A stretch of DNA of 38,418 nucleotides from NCBI GenBank assembly GCA_029262375.1, contig JAJCZM010000037.1, positions 1-38,418 of the forward strand. Reading direction: 5' to 3'. A program made the position numbers and the translations under genes. The DNA comes from Deltaproteobacteria bacterium (GTDB lineage Bacteria; Desulfobacterota; Binatia; UBA1149; SPBQ01). Below the pieces are notes generated by a model. The model saw only the letters and a program-made list of their open reading frames with translations. It did no database searches and was not told where the DNA came from. Shown piece by piece: positions 1 to 8,540 of the stretch; position 1 is the first letter of the stretch; every line of letters begins with the position of its first letter.

Positions 1-224
1 CACTTTCGAACGATCACGTTGTGTACGCGTACGAGGTGTTGCGCCTTCGCATCGCCCAACGTTTCCGTGAGCGCTGTGAAGTCATCGATATCGGTGAAGA
101 GAACCGTCAGGTCCATGTCGCCGAGCTGGGCGGTGAAAGCACCGAGCGTATCCCTGGCCTCATCGAGGCCGAGGACGTTTCTCGCGACAGGAACCACGAG
201 TCCGAGTCCTGTCTTAAGGTCCAT
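1..224 (-). CDS. Class III adenylate/guanylate cyclase domain protein (partial, N-terminal 74 codons)
   Basis: The reading frame starts at ATG 224-222 on the minus strand and runs off the left edge. After about 37 residues it enters a class III nucleotide cyclase catalytic domain: VLFTDIDDFTALTETLGD followed by AQHLVRVHN. This is the family's first metal-binding motif (FTDIxxFT, where the Asp binds the catalytic metal) and the following helix. The family makes cAMP or cGMP from ATP or GTP. A GGGAG ribosome-binding sequence lies about 8 bases upstream of the ATG, which supports this start. No signal peptide or membrane segment is visible before the domain, so this is a short soluble-looking N-terminus. 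The second metal Asp and the base-specificity residues lie outside the window, so substrate choice and activity cannot be judged. Confidence 0.8.
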   Translation of the reverse strand, partial: MDLKTGLGLVVPVARNVLGLDEARDTLGAFTAQLGDMDLTVLFTDIDDFTALTETLGDAKAQHLVRVHNVIVRK

Positions 225-543
225 GACCTGTCTCCCGCACTGGGCTCCACGGCGCCCCACCATTTGGGGCACCGGTACCGAGCGCCGTCGCATTGCGACC
301 GCTGCGCGATTCGTCCCCGTGCTTACCGGCACTGTACACCGTGCGGGGTCGTATCGCAATGCGTCATAATGATTGGTTATTCAAAAATGGGAAATATTAA
401 AGCATGACTAATGTTTTGTATTTCCCGGTACATAGTAGCGACGGTCTCGGACCCCGATTGATTCACCGCTAGCCCAGTTAAATCGCGCATTTCCGACCCT
501 TTTTTCGTCGACACGGCAGTGTCGGCCTGACAAACGTCCAGAT
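225..543. promoter_or_regulatory. Divergent intergenic region with AT-rich core and inverted repeat
   Basis: This 319-base gap separates the minus-strand cyclase from the plus-strand SnoaL-like gene, so it should carry both promoters. It has a strikingly AT-rich core at about 360-425 in otherwise GC-rich DNA. The core contains an inverted repeat, GGGAAATA at 389-396 and TATTTCCC at 419-426, and a possible plus-strand promoter (TTGGTT near 373, TATTAA near 394). The promoter match is weak. I see no gene in the gap. Confidence 0.35.
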
Positions 544-996
544 ATGAGTTCCGACGCGCGCGCTGCCATCGAAACGCTGATTTTTTCTTACGCCGAGCGC
601 CTCGATTTGGGTGATCTGGACGGGGTGGGGCAGTTGTTCGCCGACTCGACATACGGGCCTGCCGGCGTCGCTGAGCCTCTGCGAGGAGCTCAGGCGGTGA
701 CCGAGATCATGCAGGCGTCGATCCAGCTGTACGACGGCATTCCGCGAACCAAACACGTCACCAGCAACCTGATCATCGAGATCGACGGTGAACGAGCGCG
801 TGCCAGGTCCTACTTCACCGTGTTCCAGTCGGCCGGCGAGGTCTCGCTACAGCCCATCGTGCAGGGGCGCTATCACGACACGTTCGAGCAAGAAGGCGGC
901 AACTGGTGCTTTTCGGCTCGCGTGGTGTTCATGGATGCCATCGGCGATGTGAGTCGGCATCTGAAATTCGACCCCTCGGATTTCGTGGCCGACTAA
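544..996 (+). CDS. SnoaL-like / NTF2-fold protein
   Basis: This is a 150-residue soluble protein. It opens with the helix pattern typical of the SnoaL_4 group of NTF2-fold proteins (AAIETLIFSYAERLDLGDLDG, then GQLFADSTYG), followed by the curved sheet and a C-terminal FEQEGGNWCFSARVVFMD stretch. Family members include small ring-closing enzymes, dehydratase-like enzymes and ligand-binding proteins, and the sequence alone does not choose between them. Length and domain order match the family. There is no signal peptide. The gene is separated from the cyclase by an AT-rich gap, and its stop codon is only a few bases from the end of the convergent membrane-protein gene. The substrate is unknown. 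Confidence 0.75.
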   Translation: MSSDARAAIETLIFSYAERLDLGDLDGVGQLFADSTYGPAGVAEPLRGAQAVTEIMQASIQLYDGIPRTKHVTSNLIIEIDGERARARSYFTVFQSAGEVSLQPIVQGRYHDTFEQEGGNWCFSARVVFMDAIGDVSRHLKFDPSDFVAD

Positions 997-1658
997 GACT
1001 CGGAGCGTCCGCCGGCAGATCGGCGATAGTAGGCCGCGGCCAGACCCGCAATGACGAACGGCACGACTTCGGGCTTTTCCACGATGTTGGTTGCCGACGT
1101 GATGACGAACACGCCCCAAACGTAGTGCGTTGCCAGTGATTCCAAGAAGCCTGCGCGCGCTGCGTCCGTCGCCAGACGGTTCGCGGCGGCACCGATGGCA
1201 AGCACGTAGATGAAGACATAGCCGAGCCCGCCCACCGCGACTGTCACCAACTCGAACTCACGCGCGAACTGGGTTGCCAATACGCCGAGCGCGGTGAGGT
1301 GGATCGTGTGAGACGATGCGAGAAGTAGCAGTAGGTATCGATAGTTACGTATCGCCCAGGCGGCGGGCGATGTTTCCGTCGCAGTCTCGGTAGCTGTCTC
1401 GCCCGCTGCGATCGCGGTGAACCAAGGGCGCAGATACGCCAGAAGAAACACCAACATCGAGATGCGGCCGGTCCAGCGAACGACGGTGGATACTGACCTC
1501 TCGTCGTACCCTCCCGTTCCGACCGTCAGTGCGATGTAGATCGCGATGACGAGCGTACCCCAGCCGATGATACCGGCCGACTCCGCCAGAGGGACCCCGA
1601 ACACGACGGTCTCGGTGCTGCTCTCCTCTTCTGGTTCTTGTGTCGGGTGCTGGTCCAT
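993..1658 (-). CDS. Multi-pass membrane protein, distantly ferric-reductase-like
   Basis: This is a 221-residue protein from ATG 1658-1656 with about six hydrophobic segments, near residues 30-47, 62-80, 108-128, 138-157, 177-190 and 197-212. The segment WTGRISMLVFLLAYLRPW followed by RYLLLLLASSHTIHL resembles the layout of ferric-reductase-like or YedZ-like membrane domains, where a helix-borne His could bind haem. This is a weak similarity by eye. The loop before the third helix carries a short ATETATET repeat. The start lies 5 bases after the stop of the upstream SRPBCC gene, so the two are probably co-transcribed and translationally coupled. A longer open frame upstream is rejected because it runs through the SRPBCC gene. 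Confidence 0.6.
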   Translation of the reverse strand: MDQHPTQEPEEESSTETVVFGVPLAESAGIIGWGTLVIAIYIALTVGTGGYDERSVSTVVRWTGRISMLVFLLAYLRPWFTAIAAGETATETATETSPAAWAIRNYRYLLLLLASSHTIHLTALGVLATQFAREFELVTVAVGGLGYVFIYVLAIGAAANRLATDAARAGFLESLATHYVWGVFVITSATNIVEKPEVVPFVIAGLAAAYYRRSAGGRSES

Positions 1659-1663
1659 CGTTC

Positions 1664-2176
1664 TCAGTCCGACTGCGAGGCGCGGCTCGCGGGTAGTGGG
1701 TCGTCGTTCATCACCACAGCTGCCAGCCCTTCCAGCCAGAGTCGATGGGCTCGCCGGAGCACACGTCGGACGGGAATACGTAGTAGCGAGGGGAATAGCC
1801 CGCTTTGCGCCTCTTGCGTGACCACGCGGCAGCCGTCGGCGACGGGGTCGATGACCCAGCCGTGGTAGGCGTGCCCGCCCGGGCCCTCGCCGCGCCATGC
1901 GAGACGATGCGGTGGCTTGAATTCGGTCACGTTCGTCGTGACTCGAACGCCGAAGGTACGCCAACTGAACTCGGTGTCTTCGGCCAGGTCCGGCCCGCCA
2001 TCGTCAGCGAAACGAAGTCCGCGGCAATGCGCGTAGTGTTCGTGCCAGTGTGATGCACGAATCAGGTGCTGCCAGACTACTTCCGGCTCCGACGGGATAT
2101 ATATCTCGTTGTGTATGAAGACCGGCGCCGTCGAGGGGTGCAACTCGGGGGGCCACTCGATATCGCGTGCGGGCAT
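1664..2176 (-). CDS. SRPBCC-family (START-like) lipid/aromatic-binding protein
   Basis: This is a 170-residue protein. The N-terminal pattern EIYIPSEPEVVWQHLIRASHW is the first strand and helix of the SRPBCC fold, and LAWRGEGPGGHAYHGWVIDP and CRVVTQEAQSG are its central strands. This fold binds hydrophobic ligands and occurs in polyketide cyclases, ring-hydroxylating dioxygenases and stress proteins. I place the start at ATG 2176-2174 (MPARD) rather than an upstream in-frame start, because the extra N-terminus has no family similarity. The downstream membrane-protein gene begins 5 bases after this stop, so they look like an operon. The ligand cannot be inferred. Confidence 0.75.
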   Translation of the reverse strand: MPARDIEWPPELHPSTAPVFIHNEIYIPSEPEVVWQHLIRASHWHEHYAHCRGLRFADDGGPDLAEDTEFSWRTFGVRVTTNVTEFKPPHRLAWRGEGPGGHAYHGWVIDPVADGCRVVTQEAQSGLFPSLLRIPVRRVLRRAHRLWLEGLAAVVMNDDPLPASRASQSD

Positions 2177-2413
2177 GGCATTGACTACGACGGTTCGGCC
2201 TGCCCCGCAAGGCGAGCGGCGATGCACACGCCTGTGGGATGATCGTTGGAGTTATCTAGTCATCCTGGCGAGGCTGGCGGTATGCTCGCGTTGTTTGGCG
2301 AGCGGCGGTGCAGTCGCGGTGGTCGCTGGCACGCGCGGACGGGCGTGCTACATCTGCCGACACGCATTCGCAGCGCACGAGCAAGGCAACGACAGCAAAC
2401 GGAGTAACGTGTA

Positions 2414-3349
2414 GTGGCGCTAACCAGTGAACAGCAGGTCGAACTTGACGCCGTAAAGGAACAGCGATTCGAGACGAAGCGGGTGACCGTTCCCGAACTC
2501 GAAGAAGTACTCTACGAGCCTATTCCCGTCCTCGATCATGGCTTCATCCGCGTCGTCGATTACATGGGCGACGATGCCGCGATCGTGCAGGCTGCGCGTG
2601 TATCCTACGGCGCGGGCACCAAGCGTGCGCGCGATGACTCCGGCCTGATCAACTATCTGATGCGCCATTGGCACACCTCTCCTTTCGAGATGTGCGAGAT
2701 CAAACTGCACGTGAAGCTGCCGATCTTCGTTGCGCGACAGTGGATCCGGCATCGCACTGCCAGCGTCAACGAATACTCGGCGCGCTACTCGATTCTCGAT
2801 CGTGAGTTCTACGTCCCTGATGCGGCGCATCTCGCCGGGCAGTCGTCGACGAATCGTCAAGGTCGCGCGGATATTCTCGAGGGCGACGAAGCCAAACGCG
2901 TTTTTCAGATCCTCAAAGAAGACGCGGAGACGTCGTACGATCACTACGAAGAAATGCTCAACGAGAACGCCGAAGGTGAAAAGCTCGATGAGAATCGTTC
3001 GGGCTTGGCGCGCGAACTCGCACGTATGAACCTGCCCGTCAGCTTCTACACGCAGTGGTACTGGAAGACGGATCTCCACAATCTGATGCACTTCATTCGA
3101 CTGCGCGCAGATGCGCACGCGCAGTACGAGATCCGCGCTTATGCGGACGTGTTGCACGATCTGTTGGAGCGGTGGGTGCCGATCACCGCGAGTGCCTTCG
3201 ACAACCATCGCGCCGGAGCGGCGAACCTTTCGAAGAACGGGCTCGCGGCTGTTCGTGCGATGCTTTCCGGCAAGAACGTCGAGCCGGAAGACGTCGGACT
3301 CTCGAAGCGCGAATGGCGCGAGTTGCGCGAGCTGCTCGAACTCGACTGA
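2414..3349 (+). CDS. thyX: Flavin-dependent thymidylate synthase ThyX
   Basis: ThyX makes dTMP from dUMP using methylene-tetrahydrofolate, FAD and NADPH in the cytoplasm. The 311-residue protein contains the diagnostic RHR motif at residues 112-124 ([13 protein letters not shown]), which binds FAD and dUMP. Further family landmarks are PIFVARQW just before it, [22 protein letters not shown], and the substrate-binding YEIRAYADV. The GTG start at 2414 follows a GGAG box at 2401-2404 with 9-base spacing. The length is at the long end of the family, with about 40 extra N-terminal residues. No thyA is visible in the window, so this may be the only route to dTMP, which I cannot check here. The gene is flanked by unrelated minus-strand genes. 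Confidence 0.95.
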   Translation: MALTSEQQVELDAVKEQRFETKRVTVPELEEVLYEPIPVLDHGFIRVVDYMGDDAAIVQAARVSYGAGTKRARDDSGLINYLMRHWHTSPFEMCEIKLHVKLPIFVARQWIRHRTASVNEYSARYSILDREFYVPDAAHLAGQSSTNRQGRADILEGDEAKRVFQILKEDAETSYDHYEEMLNENAEGEKLDENRSGLARELARMNLPVSFYTQWYWKTDLHNLMHFIRLRADAHAQYEIRAYADVLHDLLERWVPITASAFDNHRAGAANLSKNGLAAVRAMLSGKNVEPEDVGLSKREWRELRELLELD

Positions 3350-3363
3350 ACACGGGGCGGGAT

Positions 3364-4134
3364 CTAGCTGGTCAGGCGACGCCTGATACCGCGTCTCGCG
3401 ATCGCGAGCAGCAACGTCGATAGCCCTACGATGTAGGTCAGATCCCATGTCACGAGAGGAAGCGATGCGTTCCCGGAGAACGCCGCGCGCGCGAGCCGCA
3501 CCGGGTGAAGCAGCGGCAGGCACTCGGCAACCCATTGCCAAATCGGGGTGAGTCGTTCGTCTAGCGGAAAGAACACGTCCGAGAACAGAAAGAGCGGCGT
3601 CAGAAACAGCGTGAAGTAGAAGCTGAAGTAGTCGATCGTGTAGACGTTCACGGAGAACGCCATACCGATGCTGGCGAATAGCAGGCCCGTCAGCATCAGC
3701 ACGGGGATCGCCAGCAGACTGTGCGGCAACGGAGCAAGCCCGAACGCCACTACGATCAAGAAGAATGAACCGCCGTAGATGCTCGCACGCGTTAGCGCCC
3801 AGAGTATTTCACCGGCCAACACGTCGTCGGGTTCTATCGGCGTCGTGAGCATGGCGTCGTAGCTCTTCTCGAAGGTGAGTCGCACGTAGACGTTGTAAGT
3901 GACCTCGAAACTGGCGCCGTTCATCGCCGAGACACAGACGAGACCGGGCGCGAGAAACGCGACGTAGGGCATGCCGCCCATCTCTTGGATATAAGCGCCG
4001 ACACCGATCCCGACGGCGGTGAGATAGAACACGGGCTCGAAGAAATTCGGCAGTAGGTTCCACTTCCACGTGCGCGAATACATCGAAGCGTTGCGACACC
4101 ATACCGCGAGCGCGTGTCGAGGCGACACGCTCAT
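3364..4134 (-). CDS. ABC-2 type transporter permease (NodJ/DrrB-like)
   Basis: This is a 256-residue integral membrane protein with about six hydrophobic helices. It carries ABC-2 permease hallmarks: RTWKWNLLPNFFEPVFYLTA near the N-terminus, YDAMLTTPIEPDDVLAGEIL in the cytoplasmic coupling loop, and LFLFSDVFFPLDE in the C-terminal half. This is the pattern of NodJ-type permeases. It pairs with the ATP-binding gene immediately upstream; its ATG overlaps that gene's TGA (ATGA at 4131-4134), so the two are translationally coupled. Such pairs export polysaccharide- or lipid-like compounds or drugs from the cytoplasm. The substrate is not indicated by the neighbours. Confidence 0.9.
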   Translation of the reverse strand: MSVSPRHALAVWCRNASMYSRTWKWNLLPNFFEPVFYLTAVGIGVGAYIQEMGGMPYVAFLAPGLVCVSAMNGASFEVTYNVYVRLTFEKSYDAMLTTPIEPDDVLAGEILWALTRASIYGGSFFLIVVAFGLAPLPHSLLAIPVLMLTGLLFASIGMAFSVNVYTIDYFSFYFTLFLTPLFLFSDVFFPLDERLTPIWQWVAECLPLLHPVRLARAAFSGNASLPLVTWDLTYIVGLSTLLLAIARRGIRRRLTS

Positions 4135-5090
4135 TCGCCCAGCTCCAGGCTGGTTCCCGTCAGCGCCAGGAATACGTCTTCAAGAGTCGTCGGACGCGCG
4201 ATGATGTGAAGTTCGTCGTCGGTGCTCCGCGAGCGAATGTGATCGATGAGCGCGACGGAGTGATCGACGTGCAGCATCAGGCGCTCGCCGGCTCTGAGTC
4301 GGTGCACCCGCATGGACAGTCCGTCGAGTAGTCGGGCTTCCTCCTGAGGGCTGCAATCGAGTTCGATCGTGTCCTGCGCCAACGTTTCGGCAATCAGTGT
4401 ACGTGGTGCACCTTCGGCAATGAGTTTGCCGTCGGTGATGATTCCGACCCGGTCGCAGAGGCGCTCGGCCTCGTCCATGTAGTGCGTGGTCAACAACACG
4501 GTGGCTCCCTCGTTGCGCAGAGCACGCACGCGCGACCACAGCGCGAGCCGCACGGCGGGGTCGAGCCCGGTCGTCGGTTCATCGAGCACGATCAACTCGG
4601 GCCGATTCACTAGGGACAGCGCGATCGCCAAGCGCCGCTGGAAACCGCCGCTCAGGTCGCGCACCGGGACGTCACGATGGGATGACAGCTCGAGAAACTC
4701 GATGAGTTCGTCGACGCGCTGGTTGATGTCGGCCTCGTCCATCAGGTGATAGCGTGCGAACACTCTCAGGTTTTCTTCCGGAGTGAGCGGCTCAATGAGC
4801 GAGTTGTCTTGCAGCGTGACGCCGAGGCGGTTGCGAATCGACCGGCGATGCTGCGCGATGTCCAGCCCGAAGACCTCTATGCGCCCGCTGGTCGGGAAGG
4901 TCACGCCGTAGATCATTCGTAGTGTCGTCGTCTTGCCGGCGCCGTTGGGGCCTAGCAGTCCGTAGCAGATGCCTTTCGGCACCGTGAGGTCGATTCCGTC
5001 TACCGCAACGCGGTCACCGAATCTCTTGTAGAGGCCGCGGATGGCAATGACGGGTTCGGCAAGCTGATCGTTCGCGAGATGCACGCTCAA
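4131..5090 (-). CDS. ABC transporter ATP-binding protein (NodI/DrrA-like)
   Basis: This is a 319-residue ATPase subunit. Visible motifs are Walker A GPNGAGKTT at about residues 47-55, the Q-loop LGVTLQDNSL, signature LSGGFQRRLAIA, Walker B LIVLDEPTTGLD and the switch His in LLTTHYMDEAERL. The roughly 90-residue tail ending LEDVFLALTG is typical of ATPases that serve ABC-2 permeases. It drives the permease encoded immediately downstream with a 4-base overlap. The best start appears to be TTG at 5090-5088; a GTG two codons later is possible, and no convincing ribosome-binding site is present for either. The gene is transcribed divergently from the TauE/SafE gene. Confidence 0.93.
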   Translation of the reverse strand: MSVHLANDQLAEPVIAIRGLYKRFGDRVAVDGIDLTVPKGICYGLLGPNGAGKTTTLRMIYGVTFPTSGRIEVFGLDIAQHRRSIRNRLGVTLQDNSLIEPLTPEENLRVFARYHLMDEADINQRVDELIEFLELSSHRDVPVRDLSGGFQRRLAIALSLVNRPELIVLDEPTTGLDPAVRLALWSRVRALRNEGATVLLTTHYMDEAERLCDRVGIITDGKLIAEGAPRTLIAETLAQDTIELDCSPQEEARLLDGLSMRVHRLRAGERLMLHVDHSVALIDHIRSRSTDDELHIIARPTTLEDVFLALTGTSLELGE

Positions 5091-5166
5091 GCAATACCGG
5101 CTGCGCCTGCCGTGGTCGACAGCCGTGTGAGGCCGTGCTCAATTGGTCGCTCGCGTCGTGCTCCCA

Positions 5167-5910
5167 ATGGAACCATTTGAGATCTCAGTTCTCGTCGTAG
5201 GCGGATTCGTAGCCGGAATCATCAATACGATGGCAGGCGGTGGCTCGCTCATCACTGTGCCGCTGCTGGTGGCGCTCGGGTTGCCCGGCACCCTCGCGAA
5301 CGGCACGAACCGGATCGGAGTGCTGTTGCAGAGTGCGGTCGGGGCGGTCCGATTTCGCGCCGAAGGAGTATCCGGGTTTCGCGATTCGGTTCCCGTTTTG
5401 CTGCCGCTTACCATCGGCTCGGTAATCGGTGCAGTCGTCGTATCGCGACTTACCGACGCCGCCTTCGAGCGCATGTTCGGTATCGTCATGCTCGCGCTAC
5501 TGGTTCCCGTGCTTCGCAGTACGGTAGCCAAGAAGGACGGCCGCGTGGTCGAGCCTTGGAGCGCATCGGTCAGTACGGCGGTCTTTTTTGCAATCGGGAT
5601 ATACGGCGGCGCGGTTCAGGCCGGTGTCGGAATCCTGCTCGTTTTGGCACTGGCGCGGTCCGGCTACGACCTGGTCAAAGCCAACAGCATCAAGGTCGTC
5701 GTCGTAGCGGTGTTCACCGCTGCCGCCGTTGTCGTCTTCGTGGCCCAGCGCCAGGTTGTTTGGCTGCCGGCGGTGATACTGGCGGCGGCAACCTCGCTCG
5801 GGGCGACGCTCGGTGCGCGGCTTGCGGTTCAGGGCGGCGAGCGAGTGATTCGTCCGGTGCTCGTGGTCTCAGTCATCGCGCTCGCCGGCAAAATGCTCGG
5901 CATGTACTGA
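5167..5910 (+). CDS. TauE/SafE family membrane permease
   Basis: This is a 247-residue inner-membrane protein with about eight hydrophobic helices in two similar halves, as expected for TauE/SafE. The first half carries the family signature GFVAGIINTMAGGGSLITVP and then LANGTNRIGVLLQS; the second half repeats the motif as IGIYGGAVQAGVGILLVLAL. Family members are proposed exporters of sulfite and other small organic anions. I prefer the ATG at 5167. An in-frame TTG at 5143, which has a GAGG sequence about 11 bases upstream, would add eight residues. No linked sulfonate genes are present, so the substrate stays open. Confidence 0.88.
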   Translation: MEPFEISVLVVGGFVAGIINTMAGGGSLITVPLLVALGLPGTLANGTNRIGVLLQSAVGAVRFRAEGVSGFRDSVPVLLPLTIGSVIGAVVVSRLTDAAFERMFGIVMLALLVPVLRSTVAKKDGRVVEPWSASVSTAVFFAIGIYGGAVQAGVGILLVLALARSGYDLVKANSIKVVVVAVFTAAAVVVFVAQRQVVWLPAVILAAATSLGATLGARLAVQGGERVIRPVLVVSVIALAGKMLGMY

Positions 5911-6031
5911 CACCCGCGACGGTGTATTCCCTGCGTTGCGGTACTCCTCGTAGTCGCATTCGTGGCACAGGCGTTGCTTCTATCAACCCGGCTCCACCAC
6001 CGGTGGAACGGACCAAGTTGAGGAGGGCGGG

Positions 6032-6850
6032 GTGCTCCCGCACTGCAATATGGACGGCTTCGAGAAAGCGATCGGCGATACAGCTGTGAAACTGAAAGTA
6101 GATCTGCACGTTCACACGGCGTCGGATCCCGTTGACAATTTACCACTCGACATCGAATCGACGATCAAACTCGCTGCCGCCAACGGTTATGACGCCATAG
6201 CGCTCACGCATCATGATGCGTACTTCCACATTACCGACGACATAGCACGTGTTGCGCAGCGTGAGGGGGTCATCGTAATGCCCGGGATCGAGGCCTCACT
6301 CGACGACGGCGCACATGTACTGGTCGTCAACTGCGGTCCCGAGATCGAAGGCATCTCGAGCCTCGACGAACTCAATGAGATTCGGCGGCCGGAACATCTC
6401 ATCGTTCCAGCGCATCCGTTCTACCCCTGCTTCGGACTTGGCCGCGAGAAACTGGAGCAGTGGTCGGACCTGTTCGACGCGCTCGAGTGGTCACACTTCT
6501 GGAACAAATATTTTCACCGCGCGAATCTCAACGCCGCCAAGTTCTGCAAGCGACGCGGCATACCGCTCGTAGGAACCGGAGACATCCATCTGCCCCGGCA
6601 GATCAACCGTACGTACTCGCTGGTCGAGGCCGACCGGGACCCCGTCTCCATCGTTCGGGCGATTCGCGCCGGTCGCGTGGAAGTCGTGACCGAACCGATG
6701 TCGCTCGCCGACATGGCGCTCGTGATGGGCGAGCTCACGGTACGAAATCAGTTGCTCAGCCCGCGTTTTTGGAAGCGCCTGCCGACCGTATTCGCCGACG
6801 TATACGGGCGTCGTCCGCATCGCGCGCACGCGCTCGAGAGCTACGCGTGA
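6032..6850 (+). CDS. PHP-domain phosphoesterase-like protein
   Basis: This is a 272-residue PHP-domain protein. It carries the metal-binding motifs in order: KVDLHVHTASD (HxH at residues 26 and 28), ALTHHDAYF, VMPGIEASL, LIVPAHPFYP and VGTGDIHLPR. PHP proteins are metal-dependent phosphoesterases such as histidinol phosphatase and nucleoside-phosphate enzymes; nothing here fixes the substrate. The start is decided by a strong AGGAGG at 6021-6026, which is 5 bases from GTG 6032; the in-frame ATG at 6050 lies too far from it. No signal peptide or membrane segment is present. The gene stands alone between the TauE/SafE gene and a 175-base gap. Confidence 0.85.
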   Translation: MLPHCNMDGFEKAIGDTAVKLKVDLHVHTASDPVDNLPLDIESTIKLAAANGYDAIALTHHDAYFHITDDIARVAQREGVIVMPGIEASLDDGAHVLVVNCGPEIEGISSLDELNEIRRPEHLIVPAHPFYPCFGLGREKLEQWSDLFDALEWSHFWNKYFHRANLNAAKFCKRRGIPLVGTGDIHLPRQINRTYSLVEADRDPVSIVRAIRAGRVEVVTEPMSLADMALVMGELTVRNQLLSPRFWKRLPTVFADVYGRRPHRAHALESYA

Positions 6851-7026
6851 CGCCGCGCCTGCGCACAGTCACTAAGTCCTTGATTCGGCGTACGAAATTG
6901 TGCGCTCGATGGTGCGTTTAGCCGTTGTTTGAGGCGATCGTTCCTCGAAGTATTTCGATGACGGGCGCGCCTGTTGTATGCCGATGAACTGTTACATGCC
7001 GGTCAGCTAGGGAGGGGAACGTTGAC

Positions 7027-7461
7027 ATGACACTAGAAGATCGAATCTCGCGTTTGGAAAACGAGAACCGAAACCTCGCGCGTACGATGGTTGCGTTGTC
7101 GGGTGCCGGTGGTGTTGCCGCCGCAGTTGGATTCGCCGGTGGCGCCGGAGCTGCGGCAACTACGGTCGTGCTTGGCGTATCGGGAGCGCTTCTTCTATCG
7201 GCGCGTGCTGCGTTCCGCGTACGCAACGTCGTTCAGGCGCGCAAGTTCGAGGTTGTCAACGACATGGGACAAGTGCTTGTCGCACTCGGCGAGACAGCAG
7301 AAGGTGAGGGTGCCGTCGCCACGTACAGCGACCTCGGAAAACACCTCGGTCATGTGACGCGCGTCGATGACGACGCGATCGTTCTGCGCAAGCCTCGTGA
7401 AGAGTCGACCACCGCCGCCATCGAATCGCCGCGCAACCCTCGTTTGGAGAGCAGTCACTAG
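7027..7461 (+). CDS. Small membrane protein with N-terminal coiled coil
   Basis: This is a 144-residue protein. Residues 2-22 form a short coiled-coil-like heptad region (LEDRISRLENENRNLARTM). An Ala/Gly-rich hydrophobic stretch at about residues 25-58 could cross the membrane once or twice. It is followed by a soluble domain starting VVQARKFEVVNDMGQVLVAL, a motif I recognise from small uncharacterised bacterial proteins of the pattern 'RARKFEVVDxxGxVxAxLG'. The start is supported by GGAGGGG at 7011-7017. Function is unknown. The gene converges on yhbY, with a 49-base gap between stops. Confidence 0.65.
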   Translation: MTLEDRISRLENENRNLARTMVALSGAGGVAAAVGFAGGAGAAATTVVLGVSGALLLSARAAFRVRNVVQARKFEVVNDMGQVLVALGETAEGEGAVATYSDLGKHLGHVTRVDDDAIVLRKPREESTTAAIESPRNPRLESSH

Positions 7462-7510
7462 TTACTAGTTACCTGGGGCCTAGCGATAGTCACGCGTGCC
7501 GGCGTGCGTC

Positions 7511-7831
7511 TCAGTGTCCGGTCGGTTTCGGTGAAATCTTTCGCTGTTCCGGGTCTCGGTTCTGACGGAAGAGCACGGCAACATTCCCAGTCAATCCCGC
7601 CAAACCAGCTCGCAGACGCTCGGTCAACTCGGCCGCAATGACCTTGCGCTCGTCGCGGTCGTAGCCTTGCAGCTTCACCTTGATCAGTTCGTGATTGTCT
7701 AGCGCACGGTCGGCCTCGGCGCAGAGCGAGTCTGTCACGCCGTTCTTCCCGACCACGATGACCGGGCGGAGCGAGTGGGCGAGTCCGCGCAGGTGTTTGC
7801 GCTCGGTGCTGCTCAAAGTGTCGTCGGCCAT
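7511..7831 (-). CDS. yhbY: YhbY/CRS1-domain RNA-binding protein
   Basis: This is a 106-residue protein consisting almost entirely of a CRM/YhbY domain. It has the N-terminal helix LSSTERKHLRGLAHSLRP, the RNA-binding GxxG-type loop VVGKNGVT, and LDNHELIKVKLQGYDRDERK. YhbY-type proteins associate with pre-50S ribosomal particles through a KH-like fold. I chose ATG 7831-7829 (MADDTLSS), because the upstream in-frame alternative adds only a low-complexity Ala/Ser stretch. The C-terminal tail GNVAVLFRQNRDPEQRK is the usual family end. It lies 52 bases downstream of the DJ-1/PfpI genes on the same strand and may share their transcript. Confidence 0.9.
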   Translation of the reverse strand: MADDTLSSTERKHLRGLAHSLRPVIVVGKNGVTDSLCAEADRALDNHELIKVKLQGYDRDERKVIAAELTERLRAGLAGLTGNVAVLFRQNRDPEQRKISPKPTGH

Positions 7832-7883
7832 GGGCGCAGAAGATGCCGACGACACTGCGAGCAAACAAACGTCGGGACCTCGT

Positions 7884-8510
7884 TCAAGCCGCGAGAGTCG
7901 CCTTTACGAGCTCTATCATCTCTGGTGAGGCCTTTTCCGGCGATCCGCAGTCGAAAGGAGGCTGCGGGTCGTACTCGATTCCGAGTTGAACCGCCTGAGC
8001 GAATTCGTCGCCCGCGATCTTCGCGAACAACGTGAGGGCCATGTCGATTCCGGCGGAAACGCCGGCGCCCGTGATGACGTTCCCGTCGATCACGACACGT
8101 TCGGGCGTCGGTACTGCGCCGAGCTGCGCAAGCGTCTCTCGCGCGGCGAAATGCGTCGTGGCGTTCCTGCCGTCGAGAAGGCCTGCCTTAGCCAAGATCA
8201 ACGAACCCGTGCAGACCGATGCGGTCCACGTGGCATTCTCGTTAACCCGGCGTATCCAATCGATCACGCGTTCGTTGTCGCGTACCGCCTCGTCGCCGGG
8301 GCCGCCGCCCACCAGGAAGATGTCGGCCGAGTCTATCTCGTCGATCGAGTGATCGACCGAGATGCCGAGCGACTTCATATCGCTGCGAACGACGCCCTTG
8401 TTCTCGGCGACGAATTTCAGGTCTGCGCCGGGCAGACGCGAGAGCACTTCGTATGGGCCGATCACATCCAATGCGGTCATGTTTTCGTACAGAAAAATTA
8501 CGATGTTCAT
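7884..8510 (-). CDS. DJ-1/PfpI family protein, isonitrile-hydratase-like
   Basis: This is a 208-residue DJ-1/PfpI protein. The nucleophile elbow is TASVCTGSLIL with Cys100. Asp15 in TALDVIGPYEV and the ATTHF motif after LLDGRN match the active-site layout of isocyanide (isonitrile) hydratase, which converts isonitriles to N-formamides. The true substrate could be another electrophile. There is no signal peptide. A GGAGA box lies 6 bases before the ATG. It begins 30 bases after the preceding DJ-1/PfpI gene, which itself overlaps the AraC-type regulator, so these three form one transcription unit. Confidence 0.88.
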   Translation of the reverse strand: MNIVIFLYENMTALDVIGPYEVLSRLPGADLKFVAENKGVVRSDMKSLGISVDHSIDEIDSADIFLVGGGPGDEAVRDNERVIDWIRRVNENATWTASVCTGSLILAKAGLLDGRNATTHFAARETLAQLGAVPTPERVVIDGNVITGAGVSAGIDMALTLFAKIAGDEFAQAVQLGIEYDPQPPFDCGSPEKASPEMIELVKATLAA

Positions 8511-8540
8511 TTCTTGTCTCCGTTTTTTGTCGGCGCGTGT

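Noticed and set aside
2420..3541. A long minus-strand open frame antisense to thyX
   Set aside because: It is a compositional shadow of thyX in GC-rich DNA. It has no family similarity or ribosome-binding site, while the plus frame has the complete ThyX motifs.
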